A stretch of DNA of 64,000 nt from WTAW01 sp964406575 (GTDB lineage Bacteria > Acidobacteriota > Aminicenantia > Aminicenantales > Aminicenantaceae), in the NCBI GenBank assembly GCA_964406575.1, contig CAYOSH010000022.1:4348-68347 (forward strand), given 5' to 3'. Both the position numbers and the translations under genes were made by a program. The notes under the pieces were generated by a model. It was not told where the DNA came from and did no database searches. It saw only the letters and a program-made list of their open reading frames with translations. Shown one piece after another: positions 26,682 through 36,078 of this stretch (position 1 is the stretch's first letter; the number at the start of each line of letters is the position of its first letter).

Positions 26682-27463
26682 AATTTGCTGTTACGGGAAA
26701 AGGAGGGACCGGAAAAACAACGATAGCAGGTATTTTGGCCCATTTTTTCAGCAGAGATGGCTATCATGTCTTGGCCGTGGATGCTGATCCGGATTCCAAC
26801 CTTGCTTCAGCCATTGGCGTCCCGGAGAATGAGGTCACCTCAGTCATTCCGATCTCGAAACAGCGTCAACTCATTACGGAAAGAACAGGTGCGAAACCCC
26901 GTCAATTCGGCCAGCTTTTCAAAATGAATCCGAGCGTGAGCGATATTCCGGATGCGTTTTGTATCGATCACAAAGGCATAAAACTTTTGATCTTGGGGGC
27001 TATCCAAAAAGGGGGGGCGGGTTGTGCGTGTCCGGAAAATGTGCTTCTCCGGAGCCTCTTATCCGAGATTATTCTCAATCGTGATGAAGTCGTTATCGTG
27101 GATATGGAAGCAGGCATCGAGCATCTAGGAAGAGCGACATCCCGGTCGATAGACAAAATGCTGATTATTGTAGAGCCCGGATCCCGAAGCATATTGACGG
27201 CAAAAACAATCCTGAGGCTTGCACGGGAAATCGGGGTCGAGTCTTTCGGCATCATCGGGAATAAAATCCAGGACAAAACACAAGAGGATTGGATCCGTAA
27301 CCAATTCCCTAAGGGACTTCTTTTGGGGACGGTTTCCTATCGGGATATCATCCGTGAGACCGACCAATCCCAGCAACCGATCATAGAATTCCTTGATGAA
27401 AACTTGAGCAGAGAATTTGACGCCATTTACCAATCTTTAAAGAATCTGGAGCGACTGTCATAA
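26678..27463 (+). CDS. cooC: CooC-type nickel-insertion ATPase
   Basis: This 261-residue MinD/ParA-like ATPase has the deviant Walker A motif KGGTGKTT near residue 10 and a CxC pair in GGAGCACPENVLLRSL (near residue 112) that, in CooC dimers, binds nickel or zinc. The VDMEAGIEHLGR segment is the Walker B region characteristic of CooC. It supplies nickel to CO dehydrogenase or acetyl-CoA synthase. The start overlaps the stop of the corrinoid protein gene by 4 bases. A second CooC-like gene lies at 32903-33655, so each may serve a different enzyme. Confidence 0.85.
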   Translation: MKFAVTGKGGTGKTTIAGILAHFFSRDGYHVLAVDADPDSNLASAIGVPENEVTSVIPISKQRQLITERTGAKPRQFGQLFKMNPSVSDIPDAFCIDHKGIKLLILGAIQKGGAGCACPENVLLRSLLSEIILNRDEVVIVDMEAGIEHLGRATSRSIDKMLIIVEPGSRSILTAKTILRLAREIGVESFGIIGNKIQDKTQEDWIRNQFPKGLLLGTVSYRDIIRETDQSQQPIIEFLDENLSREFDAIYQSLKNLERLS

Positions 27464-27600
27464 GCCAAATTTTACATAGGATTCATTTATTCGGAGGATA
27501 AATAGCATTTTTTTACAAATTATCAGGAGCTAAATACAAGATATAAAAAGAACGCTGATTTTAAATAATAGAGTCGATATCTAACTCTCGGAGGTCAAAC

Positions 27601-28641
27601 ATGTCTTTTAAACCACAATGTCTTGCTTCCGGAATCGGAAGTTTCCCCCATAAGAATGTGGCCAGAGCCTGCGATTTGATCATGGAGACGATCCCGGTGA
27701 TCCCCATCTGGCCTCAACTGCCGAACACCAACTTCCGCGAACAAATGGAAGCCCAATACAGTGAGGCATTTCCCAATGTGGTCATAGATGACTCTAAAGA
27801 GAAAATGTATTTCAACACTGCTGAGGAGTCCACAGCTGAGCTGGAAAGATTCTATGAGAGCTATATGGCAGAAGACCTGGGTCACTTTAAGATATCCGAG
27901 GAATTCAGCCGTGGAATCTATGAGATGGAAAAAAGACTCGTCGCAGACCGGCCTTCGTCCATCCTGTTTTTCAAAAGCCAAGTGACCGGTCCGGTCACAT
28001 TTGGCCTGGCGACTGTCGATGAGAATAAAAGAGCACTCTACTACAATGAGGTCTACAGGGATGTTGTCGTTAAAGGGATTACGATGAAAGCCAGGTGGCT
28101 CTTGGAAAAATTCAGACCTCTTGGATACAGCCAGATATGCTTTGTGGATGAGCCGATCCTCACCGGCTTTGGTTCCTCAACTTATGTCAGCGTTCAGAGG
28201 GAAGCCGTGGTGCATGACTTGAGCGAGGTGGTGGAAGCGGTCCATGCAAATGGCGCTCTTGTCGGGACCCACTGTTGTGGAAATACAGAGTGGCCTCTTT
28301 TGATTGATGCGGGCGTGGACATCATCAGTTTTGATGCCTATGAATTTGGCGACACGATCGCCTATTATCACGAACAGACGAAAAGATTCTTGGAGAAGGG
28401 AGGTGTACTGGCCTGGGGAATAGTGCCCACCTCGGAAAAAATAGCCGGAGAGACACCCGAATCTTTAATAACCCGGCTGAAAGAAAAAATAACTCATTTG
28501 GCGAATAAGGGAATCGACCAGCACCTCATTTGGGAGAAATGCCTGTTGACCCCGAGCTGTGGCACTGGCTCTTTGCGGATTGAACTTTCAGAAAAAATCT
28601 TTTATACATTGTCTGAGGTGAGCCGTTTGCTCCGCGGATGA
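27601..28641 (+). CDS. MetE/UroD-like zinc methyltransferase (candidate MT2)
   Basis: This 346-residue TIM-barrel protein is of the cobalamin-independent methionine synthase / uroporphyrinogen decarboxylase superfamily. The probable zinc ligands are visible as GTHCCGNTEW (His and Cys, near residue 220) and SCGTGS near residue 320. The start GIGSFPHKNV is the usual first strand. In archaea, superfamily members (MtaA, MtbA) move methyl groups from corrinoid proteins to coenzyme M. Here, inside an acetyl-CoA synthase cluster, it may pass the methyl to tetrahydrofolate or another acceptor, which is inference. It has a GGAGG ribosome-binding site and lies between cooC and cooS. Confidence 0.75.
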   Translation: MSFKPQCLASGIGSFPHKNVARACDLIMETIPVIPIWPQLPNTNFREQMEAQYSEAFPNVVIDDSKEKMYFNTAEESTAELERFYESYMAEDLGHFKISEEFSRGIYEMEKRLVADRPSSILFFKSQVTGPVTFGLATVDENKRALYYNEVYRDVVVKGITMKARWLLEKFRPLGYSQICFVDEPILTGFGSSTYVSVQREAVVHDLSEVVEAVHANGALVGTHCCGNTEWPLLIDAGVDIISFDAYEFGDTIAYYHEQTKRFLEKGGVLAWGIVPTSEKIAGETPESLITRLKEKITHLANKGIDQHLIWEKCLLTPSCGTGSLRIELSEKIFYTLSEVSRLLRG

Positions 28642-28728
28642 AGACTACGTGGAATATATCTTCCTCAGAGGAGTGATTTCTGGATAGTATTAAAAAGAAA
28701 TTTGAGTTAAGAGATGAGGTAATAAATC

Positions 28729-30660
28729 ATGGATGATAAAAGCAGGGACAATACAGACCATCAACTGCTGAAGAAAAATGTCCAGGAAGGAATCGAAACT
28801 GTCTGGGACCGGTCGGACCAACAAAAGCCCCGGTGCGGTTTTGGAGAAAGCGGGCTCTGCTGCCATAACTGCTACATGGGGCCGTGCCGGATCAATCCCA
28901 AAGGAAAAAGCCCTCAAAGAGGAGTTTGCGGTTCCACGGCCGAAGTTATTGTCGCCAGGAACTTTGCCCGCATGATTGCGGGAGGCGCGGCCGCCCACTC
29001 CGACCATGGGCGGGATGTGGCCAAGACACTGCTGTTAGCCGCGCAATCTCCTGATTCGGGATACACGATCACAGATGTGGGCAAGCTCAGGAAGGTGGCC
29101 AAAGTCCTGGACATCCCTACGGATAACCGGGAAAAAGAAGAGATTGCTCTTGAAGTCGCTCAAAAGGCGCTGTCAAATTTTGGAAATCAGGAAGGGGTCG
29201 TGTCTTTCACTCGCCTTGCGCCTGAAAAAAGACAAGCCCTGTGGCGGGACTTGGGTATAGTGCCTCGCGGAATTGACAGGGAGATCGTCGAAGTGATGCA
29301 CCGCACGAGCATGGGCGTGGATCAAGACCACAAGAACATAATGCTTCAAGGCGCAAGAGCTGCTCTGGCCGACGGATGGGGCGGATCTATGATTGCGACG
29401 GAACTCCAGGATATTCTTTTCGGAACCCCATCCCCTATCAGAGGGCAGGTGAACCTAGGTGTGCTCTCCGAAACGGATGTGAATATCGTTGTCCACGGTC
29501 ACGAGCCCGTGCTGGCAGAAGCCTTGGTCTTTGCATCTCAGGATAAAGACCTCCTGGGGCTTGCCAAATCACAAGGGGCCACCGGGATAAACCTGAGCGG
29601 TATTTGCTGTACGGCTAATGAAATCCTTCTGCGGCATGGATTGCCCATTGCCGGCAACATTCTCCAGCAGGAGCTGGCTATTGCCACAGGAGCCGTGGAA
29701 GCCATGATCGTTGATGTCCAGTGCATCATGCCCTCATTGCCAGAGATTTGCAAATGTTACCACACAAAGCTCATCACCACCTCCCCAAAGGGAAAAATAG
29801 AAGGCGCCGAACACATTGGCTTTACCCATGAACGGGCTTTCCAAACAGCCAGAGAGATCATAAAATTATCGGTCTTGAATTTCCCGAAAAGAGGCAAATT
29901 CGAGATTCCCAAAGAGAAAATGGATCTGATCGCGGGCTTCAGTCACGAGGCCATCAATTACATGCTCGGCGGATCATTTCGGGGCTCCTACACTCCTCTC
30001 AATGACAACGTCATCAACGGCCGGATTAAAGGAGTCGCGGGAGTCGTGGGTTGTTGCAATCCCAAAGTCACTCACGACCGCATCCACATCGATCTTGTCG
30101 AAGAGCTCATCGCCAATGATATCCTGGTCGTGCAGACTGGATGCTCGGCCATCGCCTGTGCCAAAGCCGGTTTGCTCGTCCCTGAATCCGCGGTAAAGTA
30201 TGCGGGTAAAGGGCTAGCCGAAGTGTGTTCGGCCGTGGGTATGCCTCCCGTGCTTCACTCGGGTTCCTGTGTGGATAACAGCCGTATTTTGATCGCGCTC
30301 TCCGAGATGGTAAAGATCGGCGGACTCGGCGAAGATATCAGCGACCTCCCCGTTGCGGGAGCAGCACCGGAATGGATGAGCGAGAAGGCCATTTCAATCG
30401 GACAGTATTTCGTCTCCTCGGGAGTCTTCACTGTATTCGGAGTGGGTCTTCCAATCTCTGGCAGCGGCCCGTTCTGCGATCATGTATTCAGAGAGTATGA
30501 AAACATCTTTGGCGGGATGTGGGGCGTTGAGCCAGATCCGGGAAAAATGGCCGGATTGATGATCGACCATATCAATAAAAAACGACAAAAATTGGGCATC
30601 AGCAAGGCAAAAAAACGAGTCCTTTATGACATGGAAATGAGAAGAGAACTGGATATTTAA
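28729..30660 (+). CDS. cooS: Carbon monoxide dehydrogenase catalytic subunit
   Basis: This 643-residue nickel-iron CO dehydrogenase (CooS/AcsA) interconverts CO2 and CO. The N-terminal cysteines 36, 44, 45, 48 and 53 (CGFGESGLCCHNC and GPC) supply the D- and B-clusters. Downstream blocks for the C-cluster include GICCTANEIL, QCIMPSLPEICKC, VVGCCNPK, QTGCSAIACAKAG and HSGSCVDNSRIL. The length is normal for a CO dehydrogenase associated with acetyl-CoA synthase. The next gene, acsB, starts 21 bases after the stop, consistent with the bifunctional CODH/ACS complex, in which CO is channelled to the synthase. Confidence 0.95.
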   Translation: MDDKSRDNTDHQLLKKNVQEGIETVWDRSDQQKPRCGFGESGLCCHNCYMGPCRINPKGKSPQRGVCGSTAEVIVARNFARMIAGGAAAHSDHGRDVAKTLLLAAQSPDSGYTITDVGKLRKVAKVLDIPTDNREKEEIALEVAQKALSNFGNQEGVVSFTRLAPEKRQALWRDLGIVPRGIDREIVEVMHRTSMGVDQDHKNIMLQGARAALADGWGGSMIATELQDILFGTPSPIRGQVNLGVLSETDVNIVVHGHEPVLAEALVFASQDKDLLGLAKSQGATGINLSGICCTANEILLRHGLPIAGNILQQELAIATGAVEAMIVDVQCIMPSLPEICKCYHTKLITTSPKGKIEGAEHIGFTHERAFQTAREIIKLSVLNFPKRGKFEIPKEKMDLIAGFSHEAINYMLGGSFRGSYTPLNDNVINGRIKGVAGVVGCCNPKVTHDRIHIDLVEELIANDILVVQTGCSAIACAKAGLLVPESAVKYAGKGLAEVCSAVGMPPVLHSGSCVDNSRILIALSEMVKIGGLGEDISDLPVAGAAPEWMSEKAISIGQYFVSSGVFTVFGVGLPISGSGPFCDHVFREYENIFGGMWGVEPDPGKMAGLMIDHINKKRQKLGISKAKKRVLYDMEMRRELDI

Positions 30661-30681
30661 AAGAAAAGGAAAGGAAATCTG

Positions 30682-32886
30682 ATGTCAAAACTCATCGCAT
30701 CGAGAGCTATTCGGGGGGCCCACAAGTTGGTTGCCCGTGCTGAGAACGAACTGCAGCAAGCGATCAAAGAAAAAGGCACTCAAGAAAAAGTGGAATTTCC
30801 AAATACAGGTTATTATCTGCCCATTTCTTATGGCATTTTAGGATTGCAGATCGATACTCTTGGTGGACTTACAGAACTGCTGGAGGAGGCGAAGATTCTT
30901 CTTCCTCAAATCCCTGAGGATAGTTTATGGCTGCCTTATCTCGGCCACACACTAGATGCAGGCATGGCAACTCTTTTCGCCGATGAAATTATCGAGGCCA
31001 TAAAATACACGTCAAATCCCCTTCCCTATCTCACAGCGCCGAATCCTTCAGAGAGCCAGCTCTGGCTGGGAGCGGCCAATGATGTGATCATGAGAGAAAG
31101 AGGTATAGAGTTTGTCGACGGAACGGCTCCCGGTTTTGCCGCGTGTGTGGGTTACTGCCCGACCAATGAAATCGCTGTCAAGATCGCGCGCGAACTCCAG
31201 GAGAAGAATCTCTATGTCTTTATGTCTGCGGAAACGGAAGGAAAATCCATGGCACAACAGCTCCGAGAGGAAGGCATCCAGATGGGTTGGGAGACCCGTC
31301 TCGTTCCTTTTGGCAATGATGTCACGGCAACGATTCATGCGCTCGGATTTGCCACGCGGGTGGCTCTCTCTTTCGGAGGTGCGCAGCCTGGAGACTTTCA
31401 ACGCGTGTTGCGCTACAATAAAAACAGAGTCTTTGCATTTGTCCTCGCACTCGGCCCTGTGGATGACGAAAAGCATGCCCAGGCGGCGGGTGCCATCAAC
31501 TACGGCTTTCCCACCATCGCCGATACAGACATCGACCAGATCCTTCCCACAGGAATCTGCACATATGAACATGTCGTCTCCCCCGTTTCCCACGACAAGA
31601 TCGTTGCCAAAGCGATCGAAGTCAGAGGACTGAAGATCAGCATCACCAAGGTTCCCATTCCTGTTCCCTTCGGTCCGGCCTTTCAGGGCGAACGGGTCCG
31701 AAAGGACGACATGTACGTCGAACTCGCAGGCCAGCCTAATCCCGGATTTGAGTTCCTCGCAATCAAGAGTTTAGACGAAGTCGAAGATGGCAAGATCGAG
31801 GTGGTCGGTCCAGAGATCGATGATCTAGATGAGGGCGTTCAAATTCCCCTGGCCATCTGGGTCGATGTGGCCGGCCGACAAATGCAGCCTGATTTTGAAC
31901 CTATCCTGGAACGTCAGATCCATGACTTTATCAACTGTGCGAACGGTGTTTTCCATATGGGGCAACGAGACATCAACTGGGCTCGCATCAGCAAGGAAGC
32001 CAAGGCTAAGGGATTCAAATTCCGGCACTTTGGCTCTATCATCCATGCAAAGCTGCATGGAGAATTCGGAAAAATCGTCGACAAGGTTCAGGTCAAGATC
32101 TACACACGTGAGAAAGAGATCCTGGAACTCATCGATCTGGCGCGTAAAGTTTATCATGAAAGGGATGCACGCCTTGCGGATATGACGGACGAGTCCGTGG
32201 ATACGTTCTACAGTTGCACCCTCTGTCAGTCTTTTGCTCCGAATCACGTCTGCGTTATCACCCCGGAGCGCTCAGGATTGTGCGGTGCATACAACTGGCT
32301 CGACGGGAAAGCGGCCTATCAGATCAACCCCACAGGACCCAATCAACCCATCAAAAAGGGGATTCCTATCGATGAAAGGAAAGGACAGTGGGAGGATATC
32401 AATACTTTCGTCTACAACAGCTCGCACAAGACACTGGAACGGTTCAATGCCTACAGCATGATCGAAGACCCCATGACATCCTGCGGTTGCTTTGAGTGCA
32501 TCTCTTGTATCCTGCCCTCGACAAACGGAATCATGGTGGTCTACCGGGATTACGCCGGTATGACACCGAGCGGAATGAAATTCTCGACACTCGCAGGGAC
32601 AGTGGGAGGTGGAGTGCAAACCCCTGGATTCATCGGTCATAGCAAGCACTATATCGGCAGTAAAAAATTCATCAGCCACGAAGGGGGCGCCATGCGTATT
32701 GTTTGGATGAACCGCAATCTCAAGGAAGAGTTGGAACCGATACTTCGCGAGATCGGTAAACAGAATGGCATCGAGGATCTCTGTGACAGAATCGCCGATG
32801 ATACCTTGGCGACGACAGAAGAGGAAGTTCTGGAATTCATAACCAAAAAGAACCATCCGGCTCTGTCCATGGATCCTTTGTTTTGA
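30682..32886 (+). CDS. acsB: Acetyl-CoA synthase (CO-methylating), AcsB
   Basis: This 734-residue protein is the full bacterial form, with the N-terminal CODH-contact domain that archaeal CdhC lacks. It joins CO, a methyl group from the corrinoid iron-sulfur protein and CoA into acetyl-CoA. A-cluster cysteines are visible in FYSCTLCQSFAP (near residue 515) and in SCGCFECISCILP (near residue 600), which holds the CGC that binds the nickel sites. The IVSPVSHDKI and PGDFQRVLRYNKNRVFAF segments are family-typical. It is preceded by cooS and followed 16 bases later by an AcsF/CooC-like ATPase needed for nickel loading. The stop is TGA. Confidence 0.95.
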   Translation: MSKLIASRAIRGAHKLVARAENELQQAIKEKGTQEKVEFPNTGYYLPISYGILGLQIDTLGGLTELLEEAKILLPQIPEDSLWLPYLGHTLDAGMATLFADEIIEAIKYTSNPLPYLTAPNPSESQLWLGAANDVIMRERGIEFVDGTAPGFAACVGYCPTNEIAVKIARELQEKNLYVFMSAETEGKSMAQQLREEGIQMGWETRLVPFGNDVTATIHALGFATRVALSFGGAQPGDFQRVLRYNKNRVFAFVLALGPVDDEKHAQAAGAINYGFPTIADTDIDQILPTGICTYEHVVSPVSHDKIVAKAIEVRGLKISITKVPIPVPFGPAFQGERVRKDDMYVELAGQPNPGFEFLAIKSLDEVEDGKIEVVGPEIDDLDEGVQIPLAIWVDVAGRQMQPDFEPILERQIHDFINCANGVFHMGQRDINWARISKEAKAKGFKFRHFGSIIHAKLHGEFGKIVDKVQVKIYTREKEILELIDLARKVYHERDARLADMTDESVDTFYSCTLCQSFAPNHVCVITPERSGLCGAYNWLDGKAAYQINPTGPNQPIKKGIPIDERKGQWEDINTFVYNSSHKTLERFNAYSMIEDPMTSCGCFECISCILPSTNGIMVVYRDYAGMTPSGMKFSTLAGTVGGGVQTPGFIGHSKHYIGSKKFISHEGGAMRIVWMNRNLKEELEPILREIGKQNGIEDLCDRIADDTLATTEEEVLEFITKKNHPALSMDPLF

Positions 32887-32902
32887 TCGAGCCACAAAGA
32901 AA

Positions 32903-33655
32903 ATGAGGACTATAGCCATCTCTGGAAAGGGAGGAACAGGAAAAACCACTCTAGCTGCACTCATTATCCGTTGGTTGAGCGAGAATAGATCGAGGTCCAT
33001 CCTGGCTGTAGACGCTGATTCCAATGTCAATCTCAACGATATTCTCGGTGTCAAAATCAGAGACACGGTTGGTGCCATAAGAGAGGAGATGAAAAAAAGC
33101 GTGGACAACCTTCCCGCAGGCATGACGAAACAGCAATTTCTTGAGTACAAGATTCAGACCAGCCTTGTGGAGACTCGAAATTTCGACCTCATCGCCATGG
33201 GCCGGCCGGAAGGGCCGGGCTGCTATTGTTATGCCAACAACCTTCTGCGGGATATTCTCAAAACTCTGGGAGAAAATTATGATTACGTCGTCATCGATAA
33301 TGAGGCGGGCATGGAACACCTCAGCAGGAGGACGACACAGGCCATCGACTATCTTCTCAGCGTCTCGGACGCATCGCCCCGGGGAATACAGACAGCCGGG
33401 AGGATCAGCAAGACGCTGGAAGAATTGGATACGCGTGTGCGGAGGAGATTCCTGATCTTGAACAGAGCTCCTGAAAATCTTACGGAAACCGTAATGGGCG
33501 CCATTCAACAAGAAGAACTGCATCTGTTAGCTGTGATACCGGAGGACGCCGCACTCCTCAAAATGGACCGCGACGGGATGCCTGTCTATAACATTTCGGC
33601 AAATTCACCCGCCTATCAGGCGGTCAATGAATTTATGAATAAACTTGATTTATGA
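32903..33655 (+). CDS. acsF: AcsF/CooC-like nickel-loading ATPase
   Basis: This 250-residue MinD-type ATPase has the Walker A motif SGKGGTGKTTLAA near residue 7, a CxC motif in GCYCYANNLLRDIL and VIDNEAGMEHLSRR as Walker B. Its position directly after acsB suggests activation of acetyl-CoA synthase (AcsF role), whereas the paralogue at 26678 may serve CooS; this split is inference. The next coding region begins within about 16 bases, and an in-frame TTG for it even overlaps the end of this gene, indicating one transcript. Confidence 0.85.
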   Translation: MRTIAISGKGGTGKTTLAALIIRWLSENRSRSILAVDADSNVNLNDILGVKIRDTVGAIREEMKKSVDNLPAGMTKQQFLEYKIQTSLVETRNFDLIAMGRPEGPGCYCYANNLLRDILKTLGENYDYVVIDNEAGMEHLSRRTTQAIDYLLSVSDASPRGIQTAGRISKTLEELDTRVRRRFLILNRAPENLTETVMGAIQQEELHLLAVIPEDAALLKMDRDGMPVYNISANSPAYQAVNEFMNKLDL

Positions 33656-33671
33656 AAGGACAGGGCCACAA

Positions 33672-34649
33672 ATGAAATTCGATGTTCCCAAAGAACTCAA
33701 TGCAGGCCATGTGCTTGAGGTGACTATCGGTGCCACCTCAGAGCAGGGAGGAAGCCGCTCCCATACGGTGACAATCGGTGGAAGCACAGCCCTCCCCTTC
33801 CATTTTTTTGAAGGAGAGTTTCCCCATCGTCCCCTAATCGCCATGGAAGTTTTTGACAAAAAATCCGAAAAATATCCCTCGTCGCTCATGGACTACTACA
33901 GAGATGTTATCGAAAAACCTGGAGAAATGGCAAAGAAATGTGTGGATGAGTATGGGGCAGAACTCATAAGCGTGCGACTTGAAGGCACACACCCGGAGAA
34001 AGGGAATAAAAGCGCTGACGAGGCAGTAGAAATCGTCAAACAGGTGCTCGAAAGTGTGAGGGTCCCTCTAATCATCACTGGCCACAGCTATTATGAGAAA
34101 AACAATGAAGTCATGAAAAAAGTCTGTGAAGCAACTGCCGGAGAAAACTGTCTCATCAGCTATGTGGAAAAAGACAACTATAAAACAATTGCCGCCGCAT
34201 GTATTGCCTACAATCACACTCTTGTTACGCAGACGCCAATCGATGTCAATCTCGCCAAACAATTGAACATCCTTTTGACAGAGATGAGTTTTCCGCCGGA
34301 AAAGATTGTCATGGATCCTCTGACGGGCGCACTGGGATATGGCATCGAATACACATACTCGATCATGGAGAGAATTCGTATCGATGCTTTGGCTGGAGAC
34401 AAAATGATGGCCTTTCCCATGCTGATCAATCCCGGATATGAGAGTTTTCGAGTCAAGGAAACTCGTGCACCTGAACAGGATTATCCTGATTGGGGGAATG
34501 TCGACCTCCGGGGAGCGTACTGGGAGATTGCTACGGCAATGAGCCTTCTCGTTGCTGGAGCCGATCTACTCATCATGTACCATCCTCAAGCTGTGGCCGC
34601 AGTGAAAAAGAAGGTCGAGAAAATGTTTGATGGCAGAGGAGGAGATTAA
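33672..34649 (+). CDS. acsD: Corrinoid iron-sulfur protein small subunit (AcsD/CdhD)
   Basis: This 325-residue TIM-barrel subunit partners AcsC to hold cobalamin and deliver the methyl group to acetyl-CoA synthase. Family landmarks are VTIGATSEQGGSRSHTVTIGG near the N-terminus, LISVRLEGTHPEKG, and the MDPLTGALGYGIEYTYSIMERIR block near residue 225. I place the start at 33672 (MKFDVPKEL) because AAAGGA lies about 10 bases upstream; an upstream in-frame TTG would overlap the preceding gene. The next gene, acsC, follows after 2 bases. Confidence 0.92.
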   Translation: MKFDVPKELNAGHVLEVTIGATSEQGGSRSHTVTIGGSTALPFHFFEGEFPHRPLIAMEVFDKKSEKYPSSLMDYYRDVIEKPGEMAKKCVDEYGAELISVRLEGTHPEKGNKSADEAVEIVKQVLESVRVPLIITGHSYYEKNNEVMKKVCEATAGENCLISYVEKDNYKTIAAACIAYNHTLVTQTPIDVNLAKQLNILLTEMSFPPEKIVMDPLTGALGYGIEYTYSIMERIRIDALAGDKMMAFPMLINPGYESFRVKETRAPEQDYPDWGNVDLRGAYWEIATAMSLLVAGADLLIMYHPQAVAAVKKKVEKMFDGRGGD

Positions 34650-34651
34650 CA

Positions 34652-35989
34652 ATGGCCTTATCCGGTTTAGATATTTTTAAGTTGTTGCCTAAAACCAACT
34701 GCGGTGATTGCGGAGTCCCGACATGTATGGCCTTTGCCATGAAATTGGCCCAAAAGAAAGCCGAACTCAGCGAGTGCCCCCACGCTTCTGAAGAAGCCAA
34801 ATCTACACTTGGCGCTGCCAGCGAACCTCCCATCCGATTGGTAAAAATCGGAAAAGATCATCCTTTAGAGGTGGGAAGTGAAACGGTCATGTTCCGTCAT
34901 GAAAAAACATTTTTCCACCAAACGGGGATCGCTATCCAATTGCGCACTTCTGAGGGAGAAAGCACACTTGAACAAAAGATCCGAGAAATCGAAGAGTACA
35001 GAGTGGAAAGAGTCGGAGAGATGCTCAAAACGGATTTATTCTTGATTACTCATGACTCCCCTGATAAGGATATATTCCTCAAAACCATTCACCTGGTCAA
35101 AGAGAACTCGACAAAAGGAATTATCTTGGACTGTGCCGAATACGAGACACTAAAGGCTGGAACCTCGCTGCTCAAAGATAGTCATGTGGCCGTCCTGCTG
35201 AAAAAAACAATCTCAGATGATTGGATAGACCTGGCAAAGATTTATAACTGCAGCTTGATCTTGAACTCAGAATCGTATGAGGATCTAGCCGCACAAGTGG
35301 AAAAAACGAAACAGGCAGGAATCCAAGATATCCTATTGAATCTCACGTCAAAAAATACAGGAATGCAAATCCAGCAGAACACAATTTTAAGACGGAGCGC
35401 TCTTAAAAAGGCCTATAAACCCTTTGGATTTCCCCTATTTCATCAAATAAATACAGAAACGGAATTTGATATGTTCGCAACGGCCGCAGCATTGCTTTGC
35501 AAGTATGAATCCATAATCGCTCTTCCTGAATATAATAGGGCACTGCTTTATGCGCTCCTAACACTGCGTCAAAACATCTACACGGATCCCCAGAAGCCTA
35601 TCCAGGTGGACCCTAAAGTCTATCCCATAGGCGAACCGACACCGGAATCACCGGTCTTTGTCACAACGAATTTTTCTTTGACCTACTTTATTGTTTCCGG
35701 AGAAATTGAAAACTCCGGAATCTCCGCTCACTTGGTCGTCTGTGACACAGAGGGTCAATCTGTGCTCACAGCCTGGGCCGCCGGTAAATTCGTCGGAGAA
35801 AACATCGCAAAATTCATCAAAACGATCAACCTAGAACAGCAGGTCAAGACCAGGAAAATCGTGATCCCCGGATTTGTCTCTCAAATCAGCGGCGATTTGG
35901 AGGAGAACCTCCCCGGATGGGAAGTCATCGTCGGCTGTCAGGAGGCGTCTGACATCCCCTCGTTTGTGAAAAACGTAGAACTGACCTGA
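34652..35989 (+). CDS. acsC: Corrinoid iron-sulfur protein large subunit (AcsC/CdhE)
   Basis: This 445-residue subunit has the N-terminal 4Fe-4S domain with Cys17, Cys20, Cys25 and Cys42 (TNCGDCGVPTCMAFAM then SEC), a central TIM barrel and a C-terminal corrinoid-binding domain (NFSLTYFIVSGEIENSG). The cluster reductively reactivates the cobalt. It is translated with acsD, 2 bases apart. The usual acetogen gene acsE, the methyl-tetrahydrofolate:corrinoid protein methyltransferase, is not next to it or anywhere else in the window, so the methyl donor is supplied by another protein or from elsewhere in the genome. Confidence 0.93.
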   Translation: MALSGLDIFKLLPKTNCGDCGVPTCMAFAMKLAQKKAELSECPHASEEAKSTLGAASEPPIRLVKIGKDHPLEVGSETVMFRHEKTFFHQTGIAIQLRTSEGESTLEQKIREIEEYRVERVGEMLKTDLFLITHDSPDKDIFLKTIHLVKENSTKGIILDCAEYETLKAGTSLLKDSHVAVLLKKTISDDWIDLAKIYNCSLILNSESYEDLAAQVEKTKQAGIQDILLNLTSKNTGMQIQQNTILRRSALKKAYKPFGFPLFHQINTETEFDMFATAAALLCKYESIIALPEYNRALLYALLTLRQNIYTDPQKPIQVDPKVYPIGEPTPESPVFVTTNFSLTYFIVSGEIENSGISAHLVVCDTEGQSVLTAWAAGKFVGENIAKFIKTINLEQQVKTRKIVIPGFVSQISGDLEENLPGWEVIVGCQEASDIPSFVKNVELT

Positions 35990-36078
35990 GATCGATGCGC
36001 CTTTTATCAGCCATGGAAATAAAATGTATCAACGATGAAAAGTGGGAATATCGGGAACCACGGGAGGCATGAATATCA

